Assembly: GCF_030064165.1 (NCBI RefSeq)
Contig: NZ_CP125947.1
Span: forward strand, 1,054,001-1,118,000
Length of the DNA: 64,000 nt
Source: Comamonas resistens
GTDB taxonomy: Bacteria; Pseudomonadota; Gammaproteobacteria; Burkholderiales; Burkholderiaceae_C
Reading direction: 5' to 3'
The position numbers and the translations under genes are program-made. Positions 1-8,409 of the stretch are shown one piece after another; within the stretch, counting starts at the first letter, position 1; each line of letters opens with the position of its first letter. Under the pieces are notes generated by a model. That model had not been told where the DNA came from. It saw only the letters and a program-made list of their open reading frames with translations, and ran no database searches.

Positions 1-147
1 ACGGCCGAACTCGATGTGGGCCCCATCCTCGACCAGGCAGCCGTGCCTGTGCTGCCCGGTGACACGGCCGAGCTGCTGGCCGCACGGGTGCTGGTGCAGG
101 AGCACATCATTTACCCGCGCGCGGTGCTCAATCTGCTCAAGGGTTGA
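1..147 (+). CDS. purN: Phosphoribosylglycinamide formyltransferase, C-terminal part
   Basis: This is the last 48 codons of a gene that begins before the window. The visible residues include a DVGPIL segment, a PGDTAELLAARVL stretch and QEHIIYP. These match the C-terminal end of PurN, the purine biosynthesis enzyme that transfers a formyl group from 10-formyltetrahydrofolate to GAR. The frame is open from base 1 and closes with TGA at 145-147. The catalytic Asn/His/Asp region lies upstream and cannot be inspected. The identification rests on the short tail only, but the QEHxIYP motif is characteristic. Confidence 0.8.
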   Translation, partial: TAELDVGPILDQAAVPVLPGDTAELLAARVLVQEHIIYPRAVLNLLKG

Positions 148-153
148 TGCAGG

Positions 154-201
154 TTTGATAGCTGTCAGCGCTTGATGCATAAGCGCTGCAGCCTGTTTTC
201 A
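154..201. repeat. Intergenic palindromic repeat (AGCGCTT family)
   Basis: CAGCGCTT (166-173) and AAGCGCTG (181-188) form an inverted repeat around a 7-nt loop. It is flanked by GATAGCTG on the left and a degraded partner on the right. It lies between purN and the DUF1653 gene. The same core recurs as a perfect palindrome at 30531-30571, so it is one copy of a dispersed family. Confidence 0.6.
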
Positions 202-456
202 TTCGGATTTCTGCTGCTCTGCGAGCAAGCGGCGAAAGCGTGGCTGCTCCACGCCATCAATCACCACGGTCTCGTTGAACATGGCGGCAGGGCGCACCCA
301 CAGGCCATGTTCGCCGTACAGGGCGCGGTACAGCGTCATGGGCTCCAGTGTTTCGCTGTGGCGCACGGTGCCAACCACCTCGTAGCGCATGCCTTTGTAA
401 TGCTCGTACAGACCGGGCGTGGTTTCGATCAACGGGGGAAGTTCGGAGTTGCTCAT
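199..456 (-). CDS. DUF1653 domain-containing protein
   Basis: This is a small soluble protein of about 85 residues. It has the DUF1653 pattern: GLYEHYKGMRYEV near the N-terminus, then a conserved LYRALYGEHGLWVRPAAMF core, ending in a basic tail. The function of the family is unknown. The ATG at 456 is chosen over the one at 468 because the family normally begins shortly before the GLY-x-HYKG motif. It is convergent with purN and divergent from the M48 peptidase at 541. There is no signal peptide. Confidence 0.75.
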   Translation of the reverse strand: MSNSELPPLIETTPGLYEHYKGMRYEVVGTVRHSETLEPMTLYRALYGEHGLWVRPAAMFNETVVIDGVEQPRFRRLLAEQQKSE

Positions 457-540
457 GGTTGGGTGCAATCAATAAAAGGCGTGACGACTGCCGTGTGAGA
501 ATGCTGAAAAAAACCAGCATCAGGGAGGCAGGACAGCGCC

Positions 541-2418
541 ATGGAACAGGCAGATTATGTGCATCTGGTTCGCGTCAGCGAGCTTGCCAGCGCCGAAAAC
601 AGTCATGCATATAGGCGCAGCGTGGCCTTGTTTGCGGCACTGGGCTATGCCTGGGTGCTGGGCTGTCTGATTCTGGCACTGTGCCTGCTGCTCTGGGCCG
701 GCTCGCATCTGCTGGCCGGGCAATGGCGCTTTGTCTGGGTCATGACGGCTATTGCCAGCCTGAGCCTGTTCTGGAACAGCCTGCGCGCGCTGTGGTTCAA
801 GGTGGACAAGGCCGAGGGCATTGCGCTGATGCCCGAGGATGCTCCGGCCCTGTTCGAGGCACTGGAGCGCATTCGCCGCAAGATGGCCGGCCCCGGGATC
901 GATGCCGTCTATCTGACCCGGGACTTCAATGCCAGCATTCGCCAGGTGCCGCGCTGGGGCGTGCTGGGCGGCGTACGCAATGAGCTGAGTCTGGGCTTGC
1001 CGCTGATGATGGCGCAGGACAGAAACCGTTTGCTGGCCGTGCTGGCCCATGAATACGGCCATCTGCGTGGCGGGCATGGCAAGTTCGGTGCCTGGGTCTA
1101 CCGCACGCGGCTGAGCTGGACCCGGCTGTACGAAGGCATGCAGGATGACTCCGGCGTGGCCTCGTTTGCCACGCGCAAGTTTCTGCACTGGTATTTCCCG
1201 CGCTTTCTGGCCAGGACCTTTGCCATGGCGCGCCAGGACGAGTACGAGGCCGACAAGGCCGCGGCCGGTCTGCTGGGTCAGACCGTCATGGCTGATGCGC
1301 TGGTGGAAATCGATGTGCGCCAGCAATGGTTTCAACAGAAATTCTGGCCGCTGCACTGGCGCTCGGCCCGCAAGCAGGCAGTGCCCATGGGGCCGTACAG
1401 CGTCATGAAGTATTGGCTGGCGCAGCCCGTCAAGCCGGCGTTTGCGCGCCAGGCGCTCAAGGCCAGCCTGAGCCGCAAGTCCGGCCTGGAAGATACCCAC
1501 CCGGTGCTCAGGGAGCGCGTGGATGCGCTGACCGGCGAGCGTCCGCAGCTGCCGCAGCAATGGTCGGCGGGCGGTGCGCTGGCCTTGCTCAACCCGCGCA
1601 AGCTCGGCGAATGGCTCAAGAGTTTTGACAAGCAGTGGTGCCTGGAAAACGCCAGCGCCTGGAAGGAGCATCACGCCCGCCTGGCGCGCAGCGAGCGCAT
1701 GCTGGCTCAGCTCGAAGGCGAGGGCTACCAGTCCGTGGCCGACCTGCTGCTGCGCGTGCATCTCATGCTGAGGCTGGACCCCCATGCCGAAGTCAGAGCG
1801 CTGTATCAGGAGGTGTTGCGCCGCGAACCCGACAACGCCAAGGCGCTGGCAGGCATGGTTGACGTGTTGCCGCCGGACATGGGCGATGTGCAGCTCGACA
1901 TGCTGGAGCGCCTGTTCGATCTGCATGTGGAATATCGCTGGTGGGCCGCCAATTTTGCGGCGGAGCTGCTGGAGTCCCGTCAGCAGATAGGGGTGGAGGG
2001 CGAACCGGTCCAGGCGCTCAAGCTGTGGCGCGAGCGGGTCAGGCAGACCAGCGAGCTGGAAGACCGGTTTTCCGAAGAGCTGATGCAGACGCCTTTGCTG
2101 AGCGCTCTGCTGCCGCACGGGCTGACGGATTTCGAGATTTCAGAGGTCGAGGCCGAGCTGCGCAATTTCCGCGCGGTATCCCAGGCCTGGCTGGTGCGCA
2201 AGCAGCTCAACACCATTCGCAGCCGGCCCGTCTTCCTGCTGCTGGTCGAAATGGACGGGCTGGGCGAAGAGGAAGGCGATGCGCTGGGGGAGCAGATTCA
2301 CGACCGCCTCGAAGTGCCCGGCAAGCTCTACGTCATGCGGGTGCAGCAGGCGGCAACGCTAGACGATATAGCGCGCCAGGGTCTCAAACCCGTGTATCTG
2401 CGTACTTTTGCTGGCTAA
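541..2418 (+). CDS. Membrane-anchored M48 family metallopeptidase
   Basis: The 625-residue protein has two hydrophobic segments at roughly residues 25-80. These are followed by a zinc-peptidase domain with the HExxH motif HEYGH (residues 170-174) and a downstream EYEAD (about 235) that would supply the third zinc ligand, as in the M48 (HtpX/Ste24) family. The C-terminal 300 residues form a helical region with TPR-like character and no recognised catalytic motif. M48 members act in envelope quality control, but the substrate here is unknown. A GGAGG sequence lies about 10 nt before the ATG. It appears monocistronic and is separated from the next gene by an imperfect palindrome. Confidence 0.8.
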   Translation: MEQADYVHLVRVSELASAENSHAYRRSVALFAALGYAWVLGCLILALCLLLWAGSHLLAGQWRFVWVMTAIASLSLFWNSLRALWFKVDKAEGIALMPEDAPALFEALERIRRKMAGPGIDAVYLTRDFNASIRQVPRWGVLGGVRNELSLGLPLMMAQDRNRLLAVLAHEYGHLRGGHGKFGAWVYRTRLSWTRLYEGMQDDSGVASFATRKFLHWYFPRFLARTFAMARQDEYEADKAAAGLLGQTVMADALVEIDVRQQWFQQKFWPLHWRSARKQAVPMGPYSVMKYWLAQPVKPAFARQALKASLSRKSGLEDTHPVLRERVDALTGERPQLPQQWSAGGALALLNPRKLGEWLKSFDKQWCLENASAWKEHHARLARSERMLAQLEGEGYQSVADLLLRVHLMLRLDPHAEVRALYQEVLRREPDNAKALAGMVDVLPPDMGDVQLDMLERLFDLHVEYRWWAANFAAELLESRQQIGVEGEPVQALKLWRERVRQTSELEDRFSEELMQTPLLSALLPHGLTDFEISEVEAELRNFRAVSQAWLVRKQLNTIRSRPVFLLLVEMDGLGEEEGDALGEQIHDRLEVPGKLYVMRVQQAATLDDIARQGLKPVYLRTFAG

Positions 2419-2515
2419 ATACATAGCTGTTACCGCTTGTCTTCATTGATCTTCAGGCAGTTTTGAATTAAAGATCAAGGCATGTATTGCGCTGAAAGCT
2501 ATGATTTTCATGGTT
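2418..2515. repeat. Imperfect intergenic palindrome
   Basis: The region between the M48 peptidase and the methyltransferase contains ATAGCTGTTACCGCTTG on the left and GCGCTGAAAGCTATGATTTT on the right. Together they make an imperfect inverted repeat related to the family at 154 and 30531. An inner inverted pair, TTGATCTT and AAAGATCAA, lies between the arms. The element overlaps the first codons of the longest possible reading of the downstream gene, which supports the later start at 2575. Confidence 0.4.
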
Positions 2516-2574
2516 TTGTCGCAGGCAGTCAGAGGGCGTCATATGGATATGCGGGCAGTGGGACAATTGCGCCC

Positions 2575-3906
2575 ATGCATCCCAAACAGCTTCTCGACGC
2601 TTGCTCTGAACTCGTCAAGCGCGCCATGACATTTGAACACCCGGCCGATGCCGTGGTGTCCCGCTTTTTCCGCGAAAACCGTTACCTGGGCCCGCGCGAG
2701 CGCGCCACTCTGGCTGAAACCACTTACACCGTGCTGCGCAAGAAGCTGTTGTTCGAAGCGCTGGCGCACTCGGGCAGCGGCGCGCGTGAACGCCGCCTGG
2801 CCATCCTGGGCTTTGCCGCCGTGCTGCGCGAGCAGGCCAAGAAGGAAGGCAAGGTCAAGAACAAGGACGGCCAGGACAGCGAGACCTTCATCAAGGCCGC
2901 TCTGAACCCTCAGGAACTCAAGTGGCTGGCTGCCTGCGACGGCATCAAGCCCGAAGACCTGATGGAAGCGCACCGCCACAATCTGCCCGAATGGCTGGTC
3001 GAGCCGCTCAAGGCCCAGCTGGGCGACGAGTTCTGGGCACTGGCCGCCAGCATGGAGCAGGCCGCTCCGCTGGATCTGCGCGTCAACACCCTCAACGACA
3101 AGCGCTCCGATCTGCGCAAGGAACTGGAAAAAGCCGGCATCAAAGCCGAGCCCACGCCGTTCTCGCCCATCGGTCTGCGCGTGGACGGCAAACCCGCGCT
3201 GGCCAAGGTCGATGCCTTCAACCGCGGAGCCATCGAGGTGCAGGACGAAGGCTCGCAACTGCTGGCACTGATGCTGGACGCCAAGCGCGGCGAAATGGTG
3301 GTGGACTTTTGCGCCGGTGCCGGCGGCAAGACCCTGGCCATCGGTGCGGCCATGCGCAACACCGGCCGTCTGTACGCGTTTGACGTTTCGGGCCACCGCC
3401 TCGATGCGCTCAAGCCGCGTCTGGCCCGCTCGGGTCTGTCGAATGTCCACCCTGCCGCCATTGCCCATGAGCGCGATGAGCGCGTCAAGCGCCTGGCCGG
3501 CAAGATCGATCGCGTGCTGGTCGATGCTCCCTGCTCGGGCCTGGGCACGCTGCGCCGCAATCCCGACCTCAAGTGGCGCCAGAGCGCCAAGGCCGTGGAA
3601 GAGCTGACACAAAAGCAGGCTGCCATCCTGGAAAGCAGCGCCCGTCTGGTCAAGGCCGGCGGCCGCCTGATCTATGCCACCTGTTCCATCCTGCCGCAGG
3701 AAAATGAGGCCATTGCCGAAGCCTTCAGTGCCGCTCACCCCGAGTTTGTGCCGCTGGATGCGGGCGAGGTGCTGGAGCAGCTCAAGATCGCTGATGGCGA
3801 CAAGCTGTGCAGCGGTGGCGAGGGCGGCAGACGCTATCTGCGTCTGTGGCCGCATCAGCATGAGACAGATGGGTTTTTCGCTGCCGTTTGGGTGAAAAAG
3901 GCGTAA
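2575..3906 (+). CDS. RsmB/NOP-family class I SAM-dependent RNA (cytosine-5) methyltransferase
   Basis: The 443-residue protein has an N-terminal helical NusB-like region and a C-terminal Rossmann methyltransferase domain. SAM motif I is VVDFCAGAGGKT (about residue 242). The m5C methyltransferase cysteines are in DAPCSG (Cys320) and ATCS (Cys370), which are the release and nucleophile cysteines of the RsmB/NOP family. It probably methylates 16S rRNA or another structured RNA in the cytoplasm. The ATG at 2575 fits the family N-terminus; the longer reading from 2482 runs through a repeat. I do not assign rsmB because the classical rsmB sits beside fmt/def and this neighbourhood (purN, desaturase) suggests a paralogue. 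Confidence 0.85.
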   Translation: MHPKQLLDACSELVKRAMTFEHPADAVVSRFFRENRYLGPRERATLAETTYTVLRKKLLFEALAHSGSGARERRLAILGFAAVLREQAKKEGKVKNKDGQDSETFIKAALNPQELKWLAACDGIKPEDLMEAHRHNLPEWLVEPLKAQLGDEFWALAASMEQAAPLDLRVNTLNDKRSDLRKELEKAGIKAEPTPFSPIGLRVDGKPALAKVDAFNRGAIEVQDEGSQLLALMLDAKRGEMVVDFCAGAGGKTLAIGAAMRNTGRLYAFDVSGHRLDALKPRLARSGLSNVHPAAIAHERDERVKRLAGKIDRVLVDAPCSGLGTLRRNPDLKWRQSAKAVEELTQKQAAILESSARLVKAGGRLIYATCSILPQENEAIAEAFSAAHPEFVPLDAGEVLEQLKIADGDKLCSGGEGGRRYLRLWPHQHETDGFFAAVWVKKA

Positions 3907-4029
3907 CTTCGGTGCAAATCCGGTATCCGCTGCCGGGAAATCGGCAGCAGATCGGTCGGCGTCTCACCTAAAATGGCACGACCGTGCTGATTGGGTGAGC
4001 GCGGTTTTTTGCCAAAGGCTTTGTTATTT

Positions 4030-5250
4030 ATGTCGCTGGATATCGGCTTGATCTGGAATGCCGTCGTGGATTGGATGGCCAACGGGCTGTGGGATCTGTC
4101 CTGGTGGCAGCTGTTGCTGTACACCTTGTTCACGACCCATATCACGATTGCGGCGGTGACCATCTTCTTGCATCGCAGCCAGGCCCATCGTTCGCTGGAT
4201 CTGGGCCCCATCCCCTCGCATTTCTTCCGCTTCTGGCTCTGGCTGGGCACGGGCATGGTGACCAAGGAATGGGTGGCCATCCACCGCAAGCACCATGCCA
4301 AGTGCGAAACCGAGGAAGATCCGCACAGCCCCCAGACCCGTGGCCTGGGCAAGGTGATGCGCGAAGGTGCCGAGCTGTATCGCGTCGAAGCCAGGAACGA
4401 GGAAACGCTGAAGAAATACGGTCACGGCACGCCCGATGACTGGATGGAGCGCAATATCTACCGCCATTCGGTGATGGGCCCCTCGCTGATGCTCATCCTC
4501 AATGTGGCGCTGTTTGGTGTCATCGGTCTGACGATCTGGGCCGTGCAGATGGTCTGGATCCCGTTCTGGGCGGCAGGTGTGGTCAACGGCGTGGGCCATT
4601 TCTGGGGCTATCGCAACTACGAGGCCTCGGACGCTTCCACCAATCTGGTGCCCTGGGGCATCATCATCGGCGGCGAAGAGCTCCATAACAATCACCATAC
4701 CTACCCAACTTCGGCCAAGTTCTCCGTCAAACCCTATGAGTTCGACATTGGTTGGGTCTATATCAGCCTCATGCAGAAGCTGGGCTGGGCCAAGGTCAAG
4801 AAGACGCCGCCCCGTCTGCGCAGCGGTGTGGTCAAGCCCGTGGCTGACGAGCTGATGCTGGAAGCCATCATCGCCAACCGCTATGAGGTCATGGCCCGCT
4901 ATGCGCGCGGCGTGCGTGCTGCGGTGCAGCAGGAGCTTGAAGGGCTGAAGGCACGCAAGGCGCGGCAAGCCGATGTGTCCTTGCTCAAGAGCGCCCAGCG
5001 CTGGCTGCATCGAGATGCCGAGAAAGTGCCTGCCAATGCAGCGGGTCAGCTGGTCCAGGCGCGTGCGGCCCACCCAGTCATCGACCAGATGCTGACCATG
5101 CGCGAAGAGCTGCGTCAGCTATGGCTGAACACCACGCTGAGCCGCGAACAGCTGACCGGCCAGCTGCAGGCCTGGTGCCAGCGCGCCGAGGCCAGCGGTA
5201 TTGCGGCGCTCAAGGACTTTTCCATCAGGCTGCGCGCTGTCCACGCTTGA
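4030..5250 (+). CDS. Fatty-acid (acyl-CoA type) desaturase
   Basis: This 406-residue membrane di-iron desaturase has all three histidine boxes: HRSQAH (48-53), HRKHH (85-89) and HNNHH (219-223). Hydrophobic segments surround them, as in the delta-9 stearoyl-CoA/lipid desaturase family. It would introduce a cis double bond into membrane fatty acids. The last ~130 residues are an extra soluble, helical extension rich in Arg/Ala/Gln beyond the core fold. The ATG at 4030 is preferred over 3991 because it starts just before the first transmembrane segment. A double hairpin follows the stop, inside the convergent neighbour. Confidence 0.9.
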   Translation: MSLDIGLIWNAVVDWMANGLWDLSWWQLLLYTLFTTHITIAAVTIFLHRSQAHRSLDLGPIPSHFFRFWLWLGTGMVTKEWVAIHRKHHAKCETEEDPHSPQTRGLGKVMREGAELYRVEARNEETLKKYGHGTPDDWMERNIYRHSVMGPSLMLILNVALFGVIGLTIWAVQMVWIPFWAAGVVNGVGHFWGYRNYEASDASTNLVPWGIIIGGEELHNNHHTYPTSAKFSVKPYEFDIGWVYISLMQKLGWAKVKKTPPRLRSGVVKPVADELMLEAIIANRYEVMARYARGVRAAVQQELEGLKARKARQADVSLLKSAQRWLHRDAEKVPANAAGQLVQARAAHPVIDQMLTMREELRQLWLNTTLSREQLTGQLQAWCQRAEASGIAALKDFSIRLRAVHA

Positions 5251-5608
5251 TATTTCCAGTGGTCTTGCGTACCGCTGACCACTGAAGAGTCATCCACCGC
5301 CTCAGGTCCGCAAGACCGAGGCGGTTTTCTTTTGCGGGAGCCGGGTTCATCTGCACCTGTATGCGGCTGCGCTCGCCCACGCACAGCAGCTGGACCCAGA
5401 GAGCGGCAGGTGCTCGCCAGCTCTGGCCGTTATGCAGCTGCATCTGGTAGCCGCTGCAGGCATCCAGCGAGGGAAGTGATGTGGTGGACAGCTGAATCGC
5501 TGAACCCAGGCATAACAGCGTGCTGCCTTCGGGCAGGCGCAGAGTGAGCAAATTGCCAGGTGTCAGTGTGTGGCGCTCGATGGTGCTGCCGGTGCTTTCG
5601 GTTTGCAT
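5225..5608 (-). CDS. DUF2917 domain-containing protein
   Basis: The 127-residue protein matches the DUF2917 pattern: an N-terminal LTPGNLLTLRLPEGSTLLCL segment, a central LHNGQSW, then a basic Arg/Lys-rich C-terminus. It looks like a small cupin-like beta protein, but no function is established. Its 3' end overlaps the last 26 bp of the convergent desaturase. It is divergently arranged with the MocR-type regulator about 170 bp away, which suggests co-regulation. The C-terminal third also contains the hairpins that probably terminate the desaturase transcript. Confidence 0.7.
   Translation of the reverse strand: MQTESTGSTIERHTLTPGNLLTLRLPEGSTLLCLGSAIQLSTTSLPSLDACSGYQMQLHNGQSWRAPAALWVQLLCVGERSRIQVQMNPAPAKENRLGLADLRRWMTLQWSAVRKTTGNIKRGQRAA
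5257..5333 (+). terminator. Tandem hairpins ending the desaturase transcript
   Basis: Two stem-loops follow the desaturase stop. The first is CAGTGGTC/GACCACTG (5257-5264 and 5277-5284). The second is ACCGCCTC/GAGGCGGT (5296-5303 and 5318-5325), followed by TTTCTTTT. The second has the form of a rho-independent terminator for the plus strand. Both lie inside the coding sequence of the convergent DUF2917 gene. Confidence 0.6.
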
Positions 5609-5775
5609 GAATAGCTTCTCTGGGAGTGATTCAGGGCTCCTAGCGTAGGTTTTGCCGGCATTTCACAACAGGCACAGCAAGCGCTTCGTACATGCGCATC
5701 AGTGCAGATGAGGGAGTGCCTGTTCTGGTCTGTTTGCTGGAAATCTGTATCTGTTGCAGAACAGGGCGCAATGGC

Positions 5776-7323
5776 ATGATGGGCGCCCAGAAGCACGTTT
5801 TCGCCACCATGCTGATCTCCGCCGCTGCATTTGACGCCTCACCCACCGCAGGCCAGACCCTGCCCCTGTATCAGCGGCTGGCCGCCCACTACAGCACGGC
5901 CATCGTCCTGGGCACGCTCAAGGCCGGAGAGCGCATGCCTTCGGTGCGCGAGCTCATGGCCAGGCATGACATCAGCTTGTCCACGGCCTTGCAGGTGCTG
6001 CGCTATCTGGAAGAGCAGGGCAGTCTGGAAGCGCGTCCACGCGTCGGCTATTTTGTGCGGGCCATGGGCACGGGCTTGCCCTTGACCAGCGAGCCGGATC
6101 TGAGCCAGCCCGTGCAGCCCAACCCGCATGCGCATTTCGTGGGGATCAACGAGCATATTTCCCTGCTGCTGGAGCGCGGCCGTCAGGCCGAGGTCTACAT
6201 GGATATCGGTGGCTGCACGCCACCGCCTGAACTTTTTGACCATGTGTTCCTGAACAAGACCGTGACGCGCTTGCTGCGCGAGCATCCGACCTTGCTGTCT
6301 CAGGGGCGCTCGCTGCTGGCCAATCAGGGCAACCATCCGCTGTTTCAGCAGGCCATGGCCAGACGGGCGCTGGCCTCCGGTATCCGCGTGGCGCCTGCCG
6401 ATGTGCTGGCCACCACAGGCAATTCCGAAGGGGTGAGCCTGGCACTGGCCGCCGTGGCATCGCCCGGGGATATGGTGGCTGTCGAATCACCGACCTATTA
6501 CGGCTTGCTGCAGGTCGTGGAGTCGCTGCAGCTGCAAACACTGGAGATCCCCTGCAGCCCGCGCACAGGCATGTCCATCGAGGCGCTGGAGCTGGCCTTC
6601 CAGACCCAGCCGCGGCTGAAGGCCGTGGTGGTGGTGCCGGATCTGCAGATGCCGCTGGGTGCGCGCATGCCCGATGAGAAAAAGGCAAGGCTGGTCGCGC
6701 TGTGTGCGGCCTATGGTGCGGCGCTGATCGAGGATGATTCCTATGGCCTGTTTGTCGAAGGGGCACAGGTAAAGCCGCTCAAGGCCTGGGATAGTGCCTC
6801 CGGCCATGTGATCTATTGCCAGGCCTTCAACAAAAGCCTGGCGCCAGGCCTGCGCCAGGGCTGGATGAATGGTGGCCAGTGGCATGGTCGTATCCAGATG
6901 CTGAAGTTTGCGCAAAGCCGCAATACGCAGACACTAGGCCAACTGGTAGTGGCCGAGGTGTTGGGCTCACCCACCCATCAGCGCAGCATGGAAAAGCTCA
7001 GGCAGCAGCTCAAGCGCCAGCGTGAAGCCATGGCCAGACTGGTGGCGCGCCATTTCCCTGTGGGGACGCGCATGAGCTTGCCAAGTGGGGGGCTGTGCCT
7101 GTGGCTGGAATTTCCGCAACAGATGTCCACCTCGGAGCTGTTCACGGCAGCCCTGGCGCGCGGCATACGCATTGCGCCGGGCAGCATGTTTTCGAACTCC
7201 GGCAGGTACGAGCACTGCATGCGGCTGGCGTGCACGCATCCGGTCAACGAGCTCATGGAGAGAGCCATGAAGGATCTGGGAGCCATGGCCTGCCAGCAAC
7301 TGAAGCAGAGCCCGCGCAGCTAG
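5776..7323 (+). CDS. MocR-type transcriptional regulator (GntR HTH fused to class I aminotransferase fold)
   Basis: This protein of about 515 residues has a GntR winged helix (LPLYQRLAAHY ... LKAGERMPSVRELMARHDIS) joined to an aminotransferase-like PLP domain. The PLP lysine is in FNKSLAPGLRQGW (Lys353). The MocR/PdxR family are PLP- or amino-acid-responsive regulators, usually acting on a divergent neighbour, here the DUF2917 gene. The start is uncertain: ATG codons at 5776, 5779 and 5809 are all possible, and the reading from 5692 is unlikely because it adds Cys-rich residues before the HTH. Whether it has aminotransferase activity cannot be told from sequence. Confidence 0.85.
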   Translation: MMGAQKHVFATMLISAAAFDASPTAGQTLPLYQRLAAHYSTAIVLGTLKAGERMPSVRELMARHDISLSTALQVLRYLEEQGSLEARPRVGYFVRAMGTGLPLTSEPDLSQPVQPNPHAHFVGINEHISLLLERGRQAEVYMDIGGCTPPPELFDHVFLNKTVTRLLREHPTLLSQGRSLLANQGNHPLFQQAMARRALASGIRVAPADVLATTGNSEGVSLALAAVASPGDMVAVESPTYYGLLQVVESLQLQTLEIPCSPRTGMSIEALELAFQTQPRLKAVVVVPDLQMPLGARMPDEKKARLVALCAAYGAALIEDDSYGLFVEGAQVKPLKAWDSASGHVIYCQAFNKSLAPGLRQGWMNGGQWHGRIQMLKFAQSRNTQTLGQLVVAEVLGSPTHQRSMEKLRQQLKRQREAMARLVARHFPVGTRMSLPSGGLCLWLEFPQQMSTSELFTAALARGIRIAPGSMFSNSGRYEHCMRLACTHPVNELMERAMKDLGAMACQQLKQSPRS

Positions 7324-7338
7324 AGCTGCCCATGCCTT

Positions 7339-8091
7339 TTATTTTGCGAGCTGTCCGGCCATGCACTGGCGCAGGAACTCGCGGGCCTTGCCTCCCTCCT
7401 TGTAGAAGGTGCTGATGACTTCCTTGCCTTCCACAGAGACCTTGAAGCTGGCTTCTTCCTCAAGCTCCTTGACCAACGCGTCAGATCCTCCAAGCGCATA
7501 GGCCATGGCTCCCCATTTGCCATTGGACATGGTGTAGTTGATGGCACCGACATCCTGGGGCTGCTCCTTGTTCTGGGTCAGCGTGGTTCTGACCTTGCGC
7601 GGGCTGGCGGGTTGGGGAATATTCATGCCCAGAAAGGTCAGCAGGGCGCCGTTGTGCTTGGCCGTGGGGCCGGAGAGCTGAACGGCGCCGGACATGCTGC
7701 CAAAAATCGCCGCACATTCAAGACCCGAGCGCGGGTTTTTCTCGTCATGCGAAAACATCCAGTAGCCCTTGCGCAGCTTCTGGTACTGCGGGTCTTGTGC
7801 AATTCTTTGCCCTTCCTTGATCAGCTCCTGCCCCTCGCGCAGCAGCTCCATCTGGCTGCGTGCCAGACCGCCCAGGGCATCGGCGGGCGATGGTTCGGCG
7901 CGTTGGGGGGCTGCGGGCGCGGAGCTGAACTGTTCACAGACCGGCACGGAGGCCAGGCCGGGCGAGCCGCCCGTCATGCCGACCTGCCGCTGGCCGGGTC
8001 CCGGGCCGGTGGGGCAGACAAAGGTCTGGCCGAAGACGGCGGGTGAGGCGGCAATCGAAATGAAGAGTGCGCCCAGCGTCTTGCGATTCAT
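7339..8091 (-). CDS. Hypothetical secreted protein
   Basis: I do not recognise this 250-residue protein. It begins with a clear Sec signal peptide (MNRKTLGALFISIAASPAVFG, cleavage expected before Q-T-F). A Gly/Pro-rich stretch and then a charged helix (about residues 75-110, rich in E, Q and K) follow. The C-terminal half is folded-looking, with ECAAIFGSMSG and FLRQCMAG at the end. Two or three cysteines in the mature part could pair in the periplasm. The ATG at 8091 is preferred to 8100 because it gives a standard signal peptide. It is convergent with the MocR gene (15 bp gap) and is the last minus-strand gene before the ribosomal pair. Confidence 0.6.
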   Translation of the reverse strand: MNRKTLGALFISIAASPAVFGQTFVCPTGPGPGQRQVGMTGGSPGLASVPVCEQFSSAPAAPQRAEPSPADALGGLARSQMELLREGQELIKEGQRIAQDPQYQKLRKGYWMFSHDEKNPRSGLECAAIFGSMSGAVQLSGPTAKHNGALLTFLGMNIPQPASPRKVRTTLTQNKEQPQDVGAINYTMSNGKWGAMAYALGGSDALVKELEEEASFKVSVEGKEVISTFYKEGGKAREFLRQCMAGQLAK

Positions 8092-8167
8092 GTGATCCAT
8101 CCTTCATCTTGAAAAACGCCAAGTATAGGGAGGGACCCGGTGGGGACAATCGGGCTGCCGCGAGCAT

Positions 8168-8201
8168 AAAAAAACCGCCTGCACTTGCGTGAGGCGGTTT
8201 T
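8168..8201 (-). terminator. Terminator after rpmB-rpmG
   Basis: AAAACCGCCT (8171-8180) and AGGCGGTTTT (8192-8201) form a 10-bp stem with an 11-nt loop. Read on the minus strand the stem is followed by a run of T (the A run at 8168-8174). It lies about 18 bp past the rpmG stop. Confidence 0.8.
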
Positions 8202-8218
8202 GCAGGAGACAGGCTGAA

Positions 8219-8389
8219 TTACTTCAGCTTGGCTTCCTTGTACTCGACGTGCTTGCGAGCCTTGGGGTCGAACTTGATGATCGACATCTTTTCAGGCATC
8301 GTCTTCTTGTTCTTGGTCGTTGTGTAGAAGTGACCGGTACCAGCAGTGGAAGCCAGCTTGATCTTTTCGCGTCCGCCTTTAGCAGCCAT
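8219..8389 (-). CDS. rpmG: 50S ribosomal protein L33
   Basis: This is a 56-residue basic protein beginning [20 protein letters not shown] and ending [10 protein letters not shown]. This is the classic bacterial L33 of the cysteine-free (C-minus) type. It binds 23S rRNA near the E site. It was found by direct reading of the minus strand. It is directly downstream of rpmB (20 bp gap), the usual rpmBG operon, and is followed by a strong terminator. Confidence 0.97.
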   Translation of the reverse strand: MAAKGGREKIKLASTAGTGHFYTTTKNKKTMPEKMSIIKFDPKARKHVEYKEAKLK

Positions 8390-8409
8390 GGTGTTTCTCC
8401 TTCAGGAAA

